Part shown: positions 60,901 through 62,335 of the stretch, one piece after another
Numbering within the stretch: position 1 is the first letter of the stretch
Layout of the letters: every line of letters starts with the position of its first letter
DNA from: Protula sp. h YS-2021
Lineage: Eukaryota; Annelida; Polychaeta; Sabellida; Serpulidae
Length of the DNA: 64,000 bases
Direction of reading: 5' to 3'
NCBI GenBank assembly: GCA_949752745.1
Contig: OX457027.1
Span: 77,555,214-77,619,213, forward strand
The notes under the pieces: model-generated
Seen by the model: the letters and a program-made list of their open reading frames with translations, nothing else
The model's database searches: none
Told to the model about the DNA's origin: nothing
Position numbers and translations under genes: made by a program

Positions 60901-62160
60901 TCTTGAAAAATTACTTTGTTTGGCGATCCGCCAAAAATTGGCCAAATGGGAGACATTTGTAATTTTGTGGTTGCTAATTTTCAAAATGCCTTTTCTCCCA
61001 CAATTTTGATCAGATTTTCTTCAAATTTTGCACCCATATTCCCCAGGTAGACCTCTTTTGAAAAATTACTCGTTTTGGCGATCCGCCAAAAATTGGCCAA
61101 ATGGGGGACATTTTTTTGTTATTTTTTGGTGTCAAATTTTCAAATTGCTTCTTCTCGTAAAATTTTGATCGGATTCCTTTCCTATTTTGGAAAGTTGTTC
61201 TCTAGCTAGACTTGTCGTGAAAAATTACTCTTTTTGGCGATCAGTCAAAAATTGGCCACATGGGGGACATTTTTTAATTTTGTGGTTGCCAATTTTCAAA
61301 AGCTTCTTATCCCACAATTTTGATCAGATTTTCTTCAAATTTTTAACGAATACTCCCTAGGTAGGCCTCTTTTGAAAAATTACTCATTTTGGCGTTCCGA
61401 AAAAAATTGACCAAATGGGGACATTTTTTTTTTGTGTCTAATTTTCAAATTGCTTCTTCTCCCACAATTTTGAGTATGGCCGCTCACTTTGATTTGGTAC
61501 GCTGTGATGACAACTACACCGAGCAAGTGAGCGAATATTTTCTCCATTCAGTTACGGCTTTTTTTCGTAACCGCTGTCTGCCAATTTGGTCATGATTTTG
61601 TCTGTGATTCTTGGATATATATTCTGTAGGTCACGGCTGGTCACCATGTCCCCGGACATGCTTGTTATTAATAAGTTGTGAATCTAAATTTTAATTCTCG
61701 GGGCCTTAATGGATAATAACACTGGCATTATTGATTAAATTTCAAATTTTCACATTTATTTTAATCAGCTTTGACTTTACATGTTCTTCTTCACAAGCGA
61801 AGTGATGATACATTGAAAATGTTCTGATCAACCTTCAGTATTTCATTCAAATCTATTCCAAGAGCATCCGTTTGTTTGTTTCTGCATGTGTTTGTTTCTT
61901 CCCACTTTTTACCCGTATAGAACCTGACGACGACTCTCGAGCCGGATCCGACTCGGAAGAAAAACCCGATTATTCGAAACGCCGATCCTCGATCAAAGAC
62001 CGAATCGCGTTGTTAGATCGCAACAGAAACGAGAAAAGTAGTTCCTCGTCCACTACGCCTGCCTTAACGTCACAAGCCGGAAAAGTTGAAAATTCTCCTG
62101 CCAAATTCTCGAAAGCACGAACTCGGCCGTTTTCATCACAATCGTCTTCAAGTGATAAAG
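3622..62160 (+). CDS. CARMIL: CARMIL (capping protein, Arp2/3 and myosin-I linker) family gene, partial, 26-exon model
   Basis: Known of the family: CARMILs bind heterodimeric actin capping protein at the membrane and loosen it from filament barbed ends, and so shape lamellipodia and macropinocytosis. Seen here: exons 3622-3697, 3962-4050, 4578-4675, 5012-5199, 9109-9186, 10010-10203, 10727-10878, 11224-11323, 11643-11697, 15622-15725, 15911-16048, 16423-16516, 17105-17341, 17782-17898, 18232-18407, 25659-25746, 26283-26363, 26887-26974, 30023-30037 (microexon, tentative), 31924-33064, 48009-48059, 48572-48732, 49131-49379, 50518-50640, 51513-51557, 61921-62160. Every junction has GT-AG and keeps frame. 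Diagnostic peptides are [49 protein letters not shown] and RKSIYS. The order is LRR domain, helical dimerisation domain, proline-rich tail. The N-terminal PH-like domain is upstream of the window, and the 3' end is uncertain. Two other coding units sit inside intron 20. Confidence 0.93.
3962..4050 (+). CDS. CARMIL: CARMIL exon 2 of window, divergent LRR
   Basis: Too short and divergent to stand out as an open frame. It was placed because the flanking exons differ in phase (0 out, 2 in) and need an exon of 3n+2; this one is 89 nt. It encodes [11 protein letters not shown]...NCGLK and joins to S-DFVQKL, matching the spacing of the family segment that ends GLRTDFAQKL. Donor AAAAG/gtacgt. The acceptor is either gtgag at 3961 (better pyrimidine tract, length close to the family) or cacag at 3976, in the same frame. 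Confidence 0.7.
4578..4675 (+). CDS. CARMIL: CARMIL exon 3 of window, LRR
   Basis: Acceptor tttttgtacag ending at 4577, donor AAAG/gtcagt. It encodes [19 protein letters not shown] and [12 protein letters not shown], an LRR with the family's SL/NG-N spacing. A second AG at 4590 would break the frame, so the upstream acceptor is chosen. Confidence 0.85.
5012..5199 (+). CDS. CARMIL: CARMIL exon 4 of window, two LRRs
   Basis: Acceptor attaatttcag, donor ACG/gtaagt. It encodes [20 protein letters not shown] then GVNKLAEAL and [16 protein letters not shown]. Two consecutive leucine-rich repeats align without gaps to vertebrate CARMILs. It ends in phase 0. Confidence 0.92.
5526..5659 (+). repeat. 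Dispersed repeat, copy A
   Basis: From ggcttttcgcggcag through a T/G homopolymer junction to cgtaactaatccatcaaat. The same sequence recurs at 22005-22128. Both copies follow GA repeats directly. Confidence 0.7.
6620..7000 (+). mobile_element. Hairpin-headed element 2
   Basis: Head: perfect 11-bp arms tagtcccccgc / gcgggggacta at 6620-6650 with a 9-base loop, then gtctgtccatccgtccgtc. Tail: ggcgggggacatcc at about 6964 followed by a small hairpin (atcagtttcactgat) and acttgtt. The tail carries the same sequence as the right arm of the head. It contains two copies of caaccctggcttttgatt. An orphan tail of the same kind lies at 63725-63760. Confidence 0.65.
7073..7131. repeat. (GA)n microsatellite
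   Basis: About 29 uninterrupted GA units. Long reading frames through it are artefacts. Confidence 0.97.
7654..7980. mobile_element. Inverted-repeat element with 15-bp minisatellite core
   Basis: Ends are aacctcgttataacgaca and its inverse tgtcgttataacgaggtt. The core from about 7770 is about 13 copies of gatgtcgttataact, each containing the palindrome gttataac. A related degenerate element is at 26650-26840. Confidence 0.65.
9109..9186 (+). CDS. CARMIL: CARMIL exon 5 of window, LRR
   Basis: Acceptor ctgttacag, donor gtgagt. A 26-codon exon in phase 0 at both ends. It encodes [19 protein letters not shown] then TECALDN, one LRR with the family's YNFLA.PN and TEC motifs. Confidence 0.92.
10010..10203 (+). 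CDS. CARMIL: CARMIL exon 6 of window, LRRs
   Basis: Acceptor gcgtttcag, donor ATCAA/gttagt. It encodes [20 protein letters not shown], then [20 protein letters not shown] and KLPIEAIK. The K-QFF motif is characteristic of CARMIL LRRs. It ends in phase 2. Confidence 0.93.
10727..10878 (+). CDS. CARMIL: CARMIL exon 7 of window, LRRs
   Basis: Acceptor cttgtacag, donor AACA/gtcagt. It encodes [20 protein letters not shown], then [20 protein letters not shown] and SDN. The LDLSN and DISDN asparagine-ladder positions are intact. It ends in phase 1. Confidence 0.93.
11224..11323 (+). CDS. CARMIL: CARMIL exon 8 of window, LRR
   Basis: Acceptor tttaattgcag, donor CTAG/gtaagt. It encodes [20 protein letters not shown] then [12 protein letters not shown]. 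The GKNFNN motif is nearly invariant in the family. Enters phase 1, ends phase 2. Confidence 0.93.
11643..11697 (+). CDS. CARMIL: CARMIL exon 9 of window, short LRR helix exon
   Basis: 55 nt, acceptor atgtttacag, donor TCG/gtaagg. It encodes [18 protein letters not shown], the helical side of one repeat, matching the family's VLDNLVQMIQDEES. It ends in phase 0. A C-rich tract follows the donor. Confidence 0.9.
11985..13560 (+). mobile_element. Hairpin-headed element 3 with 311-bp tandem array
   Basis: Head: perfect 11-bp arms tatgtctcccc / ggggagacata at 11985-12012, then a TG microsatellite. The body is about five copies of a 311-bp unit; the phrase aatatctcgataacgg recurs at about 12123, 12434, 12745, 13058 and 13360. 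Each unit carries two perfect TGACGTCA octamers. No coding capacity; the tail is lost or diverged. Confidence 0.7.
12027..12091. repeat. (TG)n microsatellite
   Basis: TG dinucleotide tract with a few CG and CT interruptions, just after the head hairpin of element 3. Confidence 0.9.
14370..14640 (+). repeat. About 59-bp tandem repeat with transposon-end-like motif
   Basis: About four and a half copies of a unit like acagtaaaacc...agcgaccacc...cagacccggataaaaag. cagtaaaacc matches the terminal repeats of pogo/Tigger-type elements seen elsewhere in the window. Related copies at 55215-55345. Confidence 0.6.
14705..14795 (+). mobile_element. Tail fragment of a hairpin-headed element
   Basis: tcggggagacatttgtttttg followed by an imperfect palindrome gtttttgttcacaaaaac at 14759-14776. 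The same tail occurs at 56575-56620 and at the end of element 4. Confidence 0.5.
15622..15725 (+). CDS. CARMIL: CARMIL exon 10 of window, LRR
   Basis: Acceptor gtgttgcag, donor ATCAG/gtatcg. It encodes [20 protein letters not shown] then [14 protein letters not shown]. Phase 0 in, phase 2 out. Confidence 0.93.
15911..16048 (+). CDS. CARMIL: CARMIL exon 11 of window, LRRs
   Basis: Acceptor gtcggcag, donor CAGAA/gtgagt. It encodes [20 protein letters not shown], then [20 protein letters not shown] and AYALQ. The family's D-N pair before the Q-GF motif is retained as WDCNN. Third codon positions are GC-rich compared with the flanking introns. Confidence 0.93.
16423..16516 (+). CDS. CARMIL: CARMIL exon 12 of window, end of LRR domain
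   Basis: Acceptor tggatatttcag, donor CACAGC/gtaagt. It encodes [20 protein letters not shown] then [15 protein letters not shown] and the PEKT-like segment mark the junction of the LRR domain with the helical dimerisation domain. The last 12 exonic bases are the first unit of a minisatellite that continues into the intron. Confidence 0.92.
16505..16815 (+). repeat. 40-bp minisatellite starting at the exon 12 splice donor
   Basis: About eight degenerate units of roughly 40 bp. The first is the end of exon 12 plus its donor (gccattcacagcgtaagt). Later units read gtcattcacagtgtaag, ttattcacagtttatg, taattcacaatttatg and tgatttacagtgtaagt, each followed by a gtggcgcgagta-like end. Confidence 0.65.
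17105..17341 (+). CDS. CARMIL: CARMIL exon 13 of window, helical domain
   Basis: Acceptor tttatacatcag, donor CCAG/gtgagg; 79 codons, phase 0 at both ends. It encodes a long amphipathic stretch: [36 protein letters not shown], then [20 protein letters not shown] and ENSRQ. This matches the start of the antiparallel dimerisation helices. An internal GTGAGC at 17187 is an unused donor-like site. Confidence 0.92.
17782..17898 (+). CDS. CARMIL: CARMIL exon 14 of window, helical domain
   Basis: Acceptor ctcattgcag, donor CTGAAG/gtgaga; 39 codons, phase 0 at both ends. It encodes [16 protein letters not shown], then [19 protein letters not shown], heptad-like helical sequence. It is divergent from vertebrates but of the right size and in the right place. 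Confidence 0.88.
18232..18407 (+). CDS. CARMIL: CARMIL exon 15 of window, helical domain
   Basis: Acceptor tgcggttgcag, donor CTCAA/gtaagt. It encodes [20 protein letters not shown], then [20 protein letters not shown] and [14 protein letters not shown]. The P-.F...VL..QAG.D..NKL pattern is the conserved end of the dimerisation domain. Confidence 0.92.
20139..20300. repeat. Left arm of a large inverted repeat
   Basis: Several copies of ggaatacgcgaattctctaa and tcagggaatacg-like phrases. The opposite arm with the inverse phrases is at 23335-23412, about 3 kb away. Confidence 0.5.
20549..21510. mobile_element. Fold-back structure with about 78-bp arms
   Basis: The left arm (20549-20625, aaaataagagttctaaagca...) is the inverse of the right arm (21430-21508, ...tgcttaagaattcttatttt). 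Both contain ttattccgg- or attccacaatag-like ends. A separate 520-bp dispersed repeat lies inside it. Confidence 0.6.
20702..21221 (+). repeat. 520-bp dispersed repeat, copy A
   Basis: Highly similar to 57106-57627. It starts with a ttcgctagcgaa palindrome and gttaaacacttgacaa, and ends with a small hairpin caagccaaaggcttg and tcaagtgttaa, so its ends are inverted (ttaa-cacttgacaa). No coding capacity. Confidence 0.8.
21860..22004. repeat. (GA)n microsatellite
   Basis: About 145 bp of GA with a few AA and GC interruptions. The Arg-Glu and Ser-Leu frames across it are not genes. Confidence 0.97.
22005..22128 (+). repeat. Dispersed repeat, copy B
   Basis: Second copy of the repeat at 5526-5659, again directly after a GA tract and with the same T-run to G-run junction, then gattcatgtggctttttggt. 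Confidence 0.7.
22231..22352. mobile_element. Hairpin element with about 45-bp arms
   Basis: Left arm from gtaatacttcattctgagtg through cgatattgttttttgcct; right arm its near-perfect inverse ending cactcagaatgatgcattac. The loop is about 20 bases. Probably a miniature inverted-repeat element. Confidence 0.65.
22411..22562. repeat. Tandem duplication, 76 bp x 2
   Basis: Two nearly identical copies, each from tttgcactcggtgtgctcag to atatttgactcgg, differing at one visible base (atcggt against atcgat). Confidence 0.9.
23335..23412. repeat. Right arm of a large inverted repeat
   Basis: Inverse of the 20139-20300 arm: tacgcgtattgcctgg, tttttagggaataggcg and tattcgctgatt. It is preceded by an A tract and a G tract. 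Confidence 0.5.
25659..25746 (+). CDS. CARMIL: CARMIL exon 16 of window, last dimerisation helix
   Basis: Acceptor ctgtgttgcag, donor TTG/gtaagt. It joins as [20 protein letters not shown] and [10 protein letters not shown], matching the family's [20 protein letters not shown] helix. It follows a 7.2-kb intron rich in repeats. Confidence 0.92.
26283..26363 (+). CDS. CARMIL: CARMIL exon 17 of window, linker
   Basis: Acceptor cccatttgcag, donor GCC/gtaagt; 27 codons, phase 0 at both ends. It encodes [15 protein letters not shown] then [12 protein letters not shown]. The SII motif aligns to the segment that follows the helical domain in vertebrate CARMILs. Confidence 0.88.
26565..26597. repeat. 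(AAT)n microsatellite
   Basis: About 11 AAT units. Confidence 0.95.
26650..26840. mobile_element. Degenerate relative of the 7654-7980 element
   Basis: Scattered cggttataacgacat and gtgtcgttatggcgagg phrases with inverted ends starting tata. It lies 50-240 bases upstream of CARMIL exon 18. Confidence 0.45.
26887..26974 (+). CDS. CARMIL: CARMIL exon 18 of window, RKSI motif
   Basis: Acceptor caatcatag, donor CTTG/gtgagt. It encodes [17 protein letters not shown] then [12 protein letters not shown]. The RKSI-S...RP-S motif matches the region just before the capping-protein-binding region of CARMIL1. It ends in phase 1. Confidence 0.9.
27390..27592. mobile_element. Miniature inverted-repeat element with AAGAG duplication
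   Basis: Ends are cagggttgagatttcg and its inverse cgaagcctcaaccctg. AAGAG directly flanks both sides (27385-27389 and 27593-27597). Inside are several ggtcgcccg / cgggcgac motifs in both directions, so it can fold. No coding capacity. Confidence 0.7.
28548..29474 (+). mobile_element. Hairpin-headed element 4 with about 174-bp array
   Basis: Head: ccggggc / gccccgg plus flanking cccc / gggg arms at about 28555-28584, then tgtccgtctttctgtccg. The body is four copies of an about 174-bp unit; atatctc(t/a)aaaac recurs at about 28803, 28977 and 29150, then 29327. Tail: ggggcgggggagcggcg and tttttgtgttagcaaaaaca at about 29430-29473. Confidence 0.6.
29476..29560 (+). mobile_element. Head of hairpin-headed element 5, truncated
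   Basis: ggccccgaccgg...tggggctta with a short stem, then atttccatctgtcggtcagt. It begins directly after the tail of element 4. Confidence 0.45.
30023..30037 (+). CDS. CARMIL: Candidate 15-nt CARMIL microexon
   Basis: Flanked by a good acceptor (branch-like tctaac, then atttag) and a consensus donor AAAG/gtaagg. It is phase 1 in and out, so it fits between exons 18 and 20 and adds the five residues D-A-G-I-K. The joined SLDAGIKEVSP resembles the DLDKALEEVP segment of vertebrate CARMIL1 at this position. Its short length makes chance possible; it has no transcript support here. Confidence 0.5.
30110..30922 (+). repeat. 23-bp minisatellite, about 35 copies
   Basis: Unit about acgcatttcgctggcgtactgtt; the 5' third is a related variant, actcatttcacgagtacaccgtc. 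Because 23 is not a multiple of 3, three units give a 23-residue period and all copies stay open over 228 codons. I regard this as a repeat and not a gene. Confidence 0.9.
31924..33064 (+). CDS. CARMIL: CARMIL exon 20 of window, long proline-rich exon
   Basis: Acceptor caccccctacag-like (cccctacag) ending 31923; about 380 codons. It begins [20 protein letters not shown], an acidic patch with FVFVDSDD. It continues into disordered proline- and lysine-rich sequence with [23 protein letters not shown] and [10 protein letters not shown], typical SH3 ligand motifs. About four 13-residue repeats of the type [11 protein letters not shown] lie at roughly 32630-32800. Two donors are possible: AAAG/gtatat after 33054 (phase 1) or TCTAT/gtaatg after 33064 (phase 2). 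Only the second is in phase with exon 21 directly. The open frame extends upstream to 31812, but that part is intron. Confidence 0.88.
33492..33807. mobile_element. Fold-back element with about 100-bp arms and CAGTAC duplication
   Basis: Left arm starts agtagtgtagaaacgag; right arm ends ctcgtttgtacactact. The arms stay complementary for about 100 bp, through ggaagtgacgtcataataac and agcataattgaaac. CAGTAC flanks both sides (33486-33491 and 33808-33813). Each arm has a perfect TGACGTCA. Confidence 0.85.
34086..34285. other. Assembly gap (200 N)
   Basis: A run of exactly 200 N, the usual placeholder for a gap of unknown length. It lies in CARMIL intron 20, upstream of the Toll-like receptor gene. 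An exon could be hidden in it. Confidence 0.99.
35154..35161 (+). promoter_or_regulatory. Possible TATA box for the Toll-like receptor gene
   Basis: TATATAAG about 660 bases upstream of the receptor's start codon, on the same strand, in a stretch free of obvious repeats. A start site near 35185 plus a short untranslated exon spliced to 35815 would fit. This is inference from position only. Confidence 0.25.
35817..38567 (+). CDS. Toll-like receptor, single coding exon, nested in CARMIL intron 20
   Basis: A 916-residue type I receptor for innate immune recognition, signalling from a membrane through TIR adaptors. Seen: signal peptide about 1-21 ([13 protein letters not shown]); leucine-rich ectodomain, clearest at 544-560 ([14 protein letters not shown]), 573-590 ([15 protein letters not shown]) and 596-612 ([12 protein letters not shown]); LRR C-terminal cap about 628-683 with the C-E-C motif; membrane segment about 686-711; TIR domain about 743-890 with box 1 YDVYISY, a box 2 region YRDFPADG and a box 3 position HFFEKL. 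The usual PG of box 2 reads PADG and the usual FW is FF. Many middle repeats are degenerate. A splice acceptor (ctctaactctaaataccag) ends two bases before the ATG, so a 5' untranslated exon is likely. It lies on the same strand as the host gene. Confidence 0.94.
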   Translation: MDMKILQSKLLLLTALTIVNGLVTLHERMEPVFGQTYFASKQLLHSKIPSIDHFKDVFTLPKEGMVAEGTLSEISERLRTRQQLGLKIDPLVIRIQERFTVEIDVYWQLIMSFSQNMTEADFSFVTELWIILESDHDFAQEPFYFNFTDEKFPSLKNLHFISLTESVIFHVPQSFLFLVPKLQVLDIQNVVVLWREEVQDISSPCEGCPAQAVPYTFLAYHMSDIYVSNNCCVAMEVLSLRSAINAYNFDIKPRGSLKYSDRDITSSHFNLTYLCVSSNFVLNDLPRGVAMRFPRLQVIDISHNMEGITETYIITYTSFLLENLFFHPSLELFISINEFSRYKGPSTSAAGEQLRGTYGGLRFGSSEMIIQESKFQSNNCTVNVESDAFFNDTQLECNVIKCLLHIIRLDCSRKHIDFDSQCALGLRQPIAPMLQEIYMGNFLYSDYGPESILKIGLRKLLLPLYEMLVKDDIHMENYMNLCFAKNSLKKIDLTFHTFSSYMSIFLSPVLGSKFNGLEELDEIVMNYVKVDHSFIFDAIKFGPLPNLRHIHLRGNSLTLPADLELCSTLKYLESIDLSENEIHTVPKNLFRNCYNIRRVNLSKNRIQVLPSQLHYVINDLDVRIDLSENPLSCECHDGALETLSWLQKHHYKYEGVEKYVCFGPPSEKVLKIDMNDHRKECRGWLLTDVIILCVSTSISSVIAVLFILLSYKYRYRLIVIFFKIKRFFQRCCKENDRRRHYRYDVYISYCYEDRLWVHNTLKPQLEDIHGIWCCIHYRDFPADGTVSEVIYRYMGVSRYILIVMSQYSINKRWPAFELERAQELQRTEGKRIFYVKLGDLGDHTTPEVAQVLDSEIFLEWPEDIRNQNEVEHFFEKLVSGIRGEQLCGNCCTIKRSSRRLPPFDDMNVELCRRPSH
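39013..39018 (+). terminator. Polyadenylation signal, Toll-like receptor gene
   Basis: AATAAA about 450 bases after the receptor's stop codon, followed by a T-rich stretch (attattttgtttc). It is the best candidate for the 3' end of the nested gene. An earlier variant, GAATAAACA near 38977, is also possible. Confidence 0.45.
41482..42107. mobile_element. Fold-back element A, arms of about 15-bp repeats, AAGTAATA duplication
   Basis: Left arm (to about 41570) is five copies of tttgaccaaccgaaa-like units. The right arm (from about 41995) is the inverse, ggttggtcaaattgc. Outer ends are gggtgtaggacatttgacc and ggtcaaattgcatgtacccc. AAGTAATA flanks both sides (41474-41481 and 42108-42115), an 8-bp target duplication. 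The middle is non-coding. Confidence 0.85.
42393..43264. mobile_element. Fold-back element B, arms of about 17-bp repeats, CATTTTTAT flanks
   Basis: Left arm (to about 42520): repeated ccccccggcgaaaagc units. Right arm (from about 43135): the inverse gcttttcgccggggg. Both arms contain the same inner marker (ccattttgtcaaccccgg and its inverse). CATTTTTAT occurs immediately outside both ends (42384-42392 and 43265-43273). Confidence 0.8.
43595..44338. mobile_element. Fold-back element C, arms of about 17-bp repeats
   Basis: Left arm (to about 43730): units such as ggacaaaagggcctt and cctttcccaaaacgg. Right arm (from about 44195): the inverse, aaggcccttttgtcc. Outer ends ggaatccgggaca and tgtctggatacc are inverse. 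No clear target duplication. The middle is non-coding. Confidence 0.8.
44820..46268 (-). CDS. Uncharacterised helical protein, nested on the opposite strand of CARMIL intron 20
   Basis: I do not recognise this gene. The frame is open from 46352; the first ATG is at 46268 and gives 482 residues ending at TGA. The frame upstream of that ATG has a splice-acceptor-like cacatgcag near 46335, so this may instead be a terminal exon. Residues about 60-390 look mainly helical with repeated Trp/Tyr/Leu spacing, like a TPR-type solenoid (for example [39 protein letters not shown]). The last 110 residues are acidic, serine-rich and disordered. There is no signal peptide or membrane segment. Composition is more GC-rich than its surroundings, and the lack of stops over 1.45 kb argues for coding. 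Confidence 0.72.
   Translation of the reverse strand: MPVVKVISSDTGNDIDTDAKDESNNDTLHIIHINSLQSHSALNLLRAQLRMDSKQMCCTSGGTCDHSDVILKYMLRKFNLWLSAGREDIGCKVLTDCFAHCTDDKSLKKTSKLYLRWADQYGTSSISAEIVKAALSIILCLVHMDTKPGKSWQYAEQSLQHLRDTGAAGRDWMGFARHMKSTVCLCTAGSLFSSHNDPPPGAHAWLDSAKRELAQCQALVPHTEQNLMTKFTQFIEIMTLGDLVTVELGFPVNYQCVVRQRNLNIRQFVYSVNAYSAELTETEQRLRETARRVPDFANTEHYNDCIYLVEKNTYFMNVRKYQRYLADNEYFEQTNASHWRLVLGSWKRLKDLAQHTNIRFLFQLIQGIHQEVHLWKREHEITECENEKDLFARPEPNDTSLIPTSSDDDFRVVPEKHNEHSVMPSTANDPKSNYRISGTHPMEAPMANGAEQDNARQRYPCSDPQSDTQYSSSDGCLSDVVQ
48009..48059 (+). CDS. CARMIL: CARMIL exon 21 of window, basic segment
   Basis: Acceptor cttttgtag, donor ATAGA/gtaagt; 51 nt. Read in phase 2 it encodes [16 protein letters not shown]. 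The lysine-rich start followed by LFGGI resembles the membrane-binding segment found after the capping-protein-binding region. The other frames stop. Confidence 0.8.
48572..48732 (+). CDS. CARMIL: CARMIL exon 22 of window
   Basis: Acceptor cggttttacag, donor AAAAAG/gtgaga. It encodes [19 protein letters not shown] and then a polar tail ending [17 protein letters not shown] continues the hydrophobic-basic membrane-binding-like segment (compare FLNLIKSRSKS of CARMIL1). A minisatellite begins at its donor. Confidence 0.85.
48733..48960 (+). repeat. Degenerate repeat starting at the exon 22 splice donor
   Basis: About four units of 40-70 bp, each beginning with a donor-like gtgag or gtaag: gtgagacactggtttacgg, gtaaggttaggcactggtcc, gtaaaattaggcgttg, gtgaggcattggttcatgac. 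Two units end in gtgctcctaaata(a/g)cgt. Confidence 0.5.
49131..49379 (+). CDS. CARMIL: CARMIL exon 23 of window
   Basis: Acceptor taattgcag, donor GCTG/gtgagc. It encodes [33 protein letters not shown] and, near its end, [13 protein letters not shown]. The [15 protein letters not shown] stretch matches a conserved tail motif of CARMILs (GSGLLAEMKAKQEKR in CARMIL1). Phase 1 at both ends. Confidence 0.88.
49494..50010 (+). mobile_element. Degenerate hairpin-headed element 6
   Basis: Weak head gttatcccccctataac...gagggaca, then accgtctgtccgcatg. The body has three or four related about 120-bp units, with tatctccaaaactacaggtc near 49561 and gtatctacgaaactgcaggt near 49797, and ttgttttgaaatttcacaca. 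Confidence 0.5.
50518..50640 (+). CDS. CARMIL: CARMIL exon 24 of window, proline-rich
   Basis: Acceptor ttttaacag, donor GCGG/gttagt. It encodes [20 protein letters not shown] and then [22 protein letters not shown] is a class II-like SH3 ligand. Phase 1 at both ends. Confidence 0.85.
51045..51064. repeat. Perfect 20-bp palindrome
   Basis: AGGTACGTAATTACGTACCT, followed by further tacgta-rich sequence to 51095. Function unknown. Confidence 0.8.
51513..51557 (+). CDS. CARMIL: CARMIL exon 25 of window, 45-nt exon
   Basis: Acceptor gttcctgcacag, donor CGCAG/gtgaga. It encodes [15 protein letters not shown], phase 1 at both ends, so it could be skipped without a frame change. Confidence 0.78.
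53345..53820 (-). repeat. 75-bp tandem repeat, about 6 copies
   Basis: The phrase agggattcgcc recurs every 75 bases (53401, 53476, 53551, 53626, 53701, 53776). As 75 is a multiple of 3, the minus strand stays open for 198 codons with a 25-residue period. No start context, domain or splice sites support a gene. Confidence 0.85.
54026..54480 (+). mobile_element. Hairpin-headed element 7
   Basis: Head: atgttttcccc / ggggaaacat at 54026-54051 with one bulged T, then tttttgtacgttcttgg. The body phrase gataactctggaacgaaatg and ggatcggcttcaaact is a relative of the 311-bp unit at 12.1-13.5 kb. Confidence 0.5.
55215..55560 (+). repeat. pogo-end-like repeats and a one-ended element
   Basis: Copies of acagtaaaat...gtgaccaccttccatacccg match the array at 14370-14640. 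From 55441 a single element end tacagtgaaacctgg is seen without a clear partner. Confidence 0.5.
56240..56392. mobile_element. pogo/Tigger-like miniature element
   Basis: 153 bp, ends cagtgaaacct and gggttttactg. TA follows the right end; the left flank reads CA. Non-coding. Terminal repeats like these are typical of the Tc1/mariner-pogo group. Confidence 0.65.
56570..56625 (+). mobile_element. Tail fragment of a hairpin-headed element
   Basis: gggggg(c)acattg followed by a perfect 18-bp palindrome gtttttgttaacaaaaac at 56602-56619. Confidence 0.5.
57106..57627 (+). repeat. 520-bp dispersed repeat, copy B
   Basis: Second copy of the repeat at 20702-21221, same orientation. Homology stops sharply right after the terminal ttaa on the 3' side. 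Confidence 0.8.
57733..58215 (+). repeat. 33-bp minisatellite, about 15 copies
   Basis: Unit gctgttgctgtatatgag + tccgtcatgagacgt. Both strands stay open for about 190-206 codons with an 11-residue period. It starts about 100 bp after the 520-bp repeat copy B. Confidence 0.9.
59037..61666 (+). mobile_element. Hairpin-headed element 8 with about 155-bp tandem array
   Basis: Head: agaccagccgac / gtcgggctggtct at 59037-59064, then gtacgtatg repeats. The body is about 14 copies of an about 155-bp unit; gcgatccgccaaaaattgg recurs from 59400 to about 61240. Tail: cggctggtcaccatg and tgtccccggaca then tgcttgtt at 61633-61666, again carrying the inverse of the head arm (ggctggtc). Similar in layout to the tandem-core pearl/HINE elements known from bivalves. 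Confidence 0.75.
61921..62160 (+). CDS. CARMIL: CARMIL exon 26 of window, tail
   Basis: Acceptor tttttacccgtatag, phase 1 in. It encodes [37 protein letters not shown] and a serine-rich end. If the weak donor AAAG/gtgatg at 62161 is used, more exons follow outside the window. If not, the frame runs six more codons to TGA at 62178-62180, which lies inside the terminal repeat of an inserted mobile element. Confidence 0.78.
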
Positions 62161-62174
62161 GTGATGGGCTAATA

Positions 62175-62335
62175 CAGTGAAACCTCCGTAACGGAACACC
62201 TCTTATTCAGTTACAACCCCAAATAGCAGAATAAGATTTTTGGTCCGGACGCCAATAATTTCCTTAATTAGGAACCTCTTATTAAGGAGTATCCTTCATG
62301 TTCTTAGAGGTGTTCCTTGTGAAGAGGTTTTACTG
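62175..62335. mobile_element. pogo/Tigger-like miniature element next to CARMIL exon 26
   Basis: 161 bp, ends cagtgaaacctc and gaggttttactg, flanked by TA on both sides (62173-62174 and 62336-62337). Non-coding. It begins 15 bases after the exon 26 border. Confidence 0.88.

Larger units (their letters stand above)
51558..61920. other. CARMIL intron 25
   Basis: A 10.4-kb intron made largely of repeats listed separately. 51560-53330 and 58220-59030 show no exon, only C-rich tracts (52450-52480) and ordinary AT-rich sequence. G-rich tract at 54575-54593 and C-rich at 54830-54853. Confidence 0.65.
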
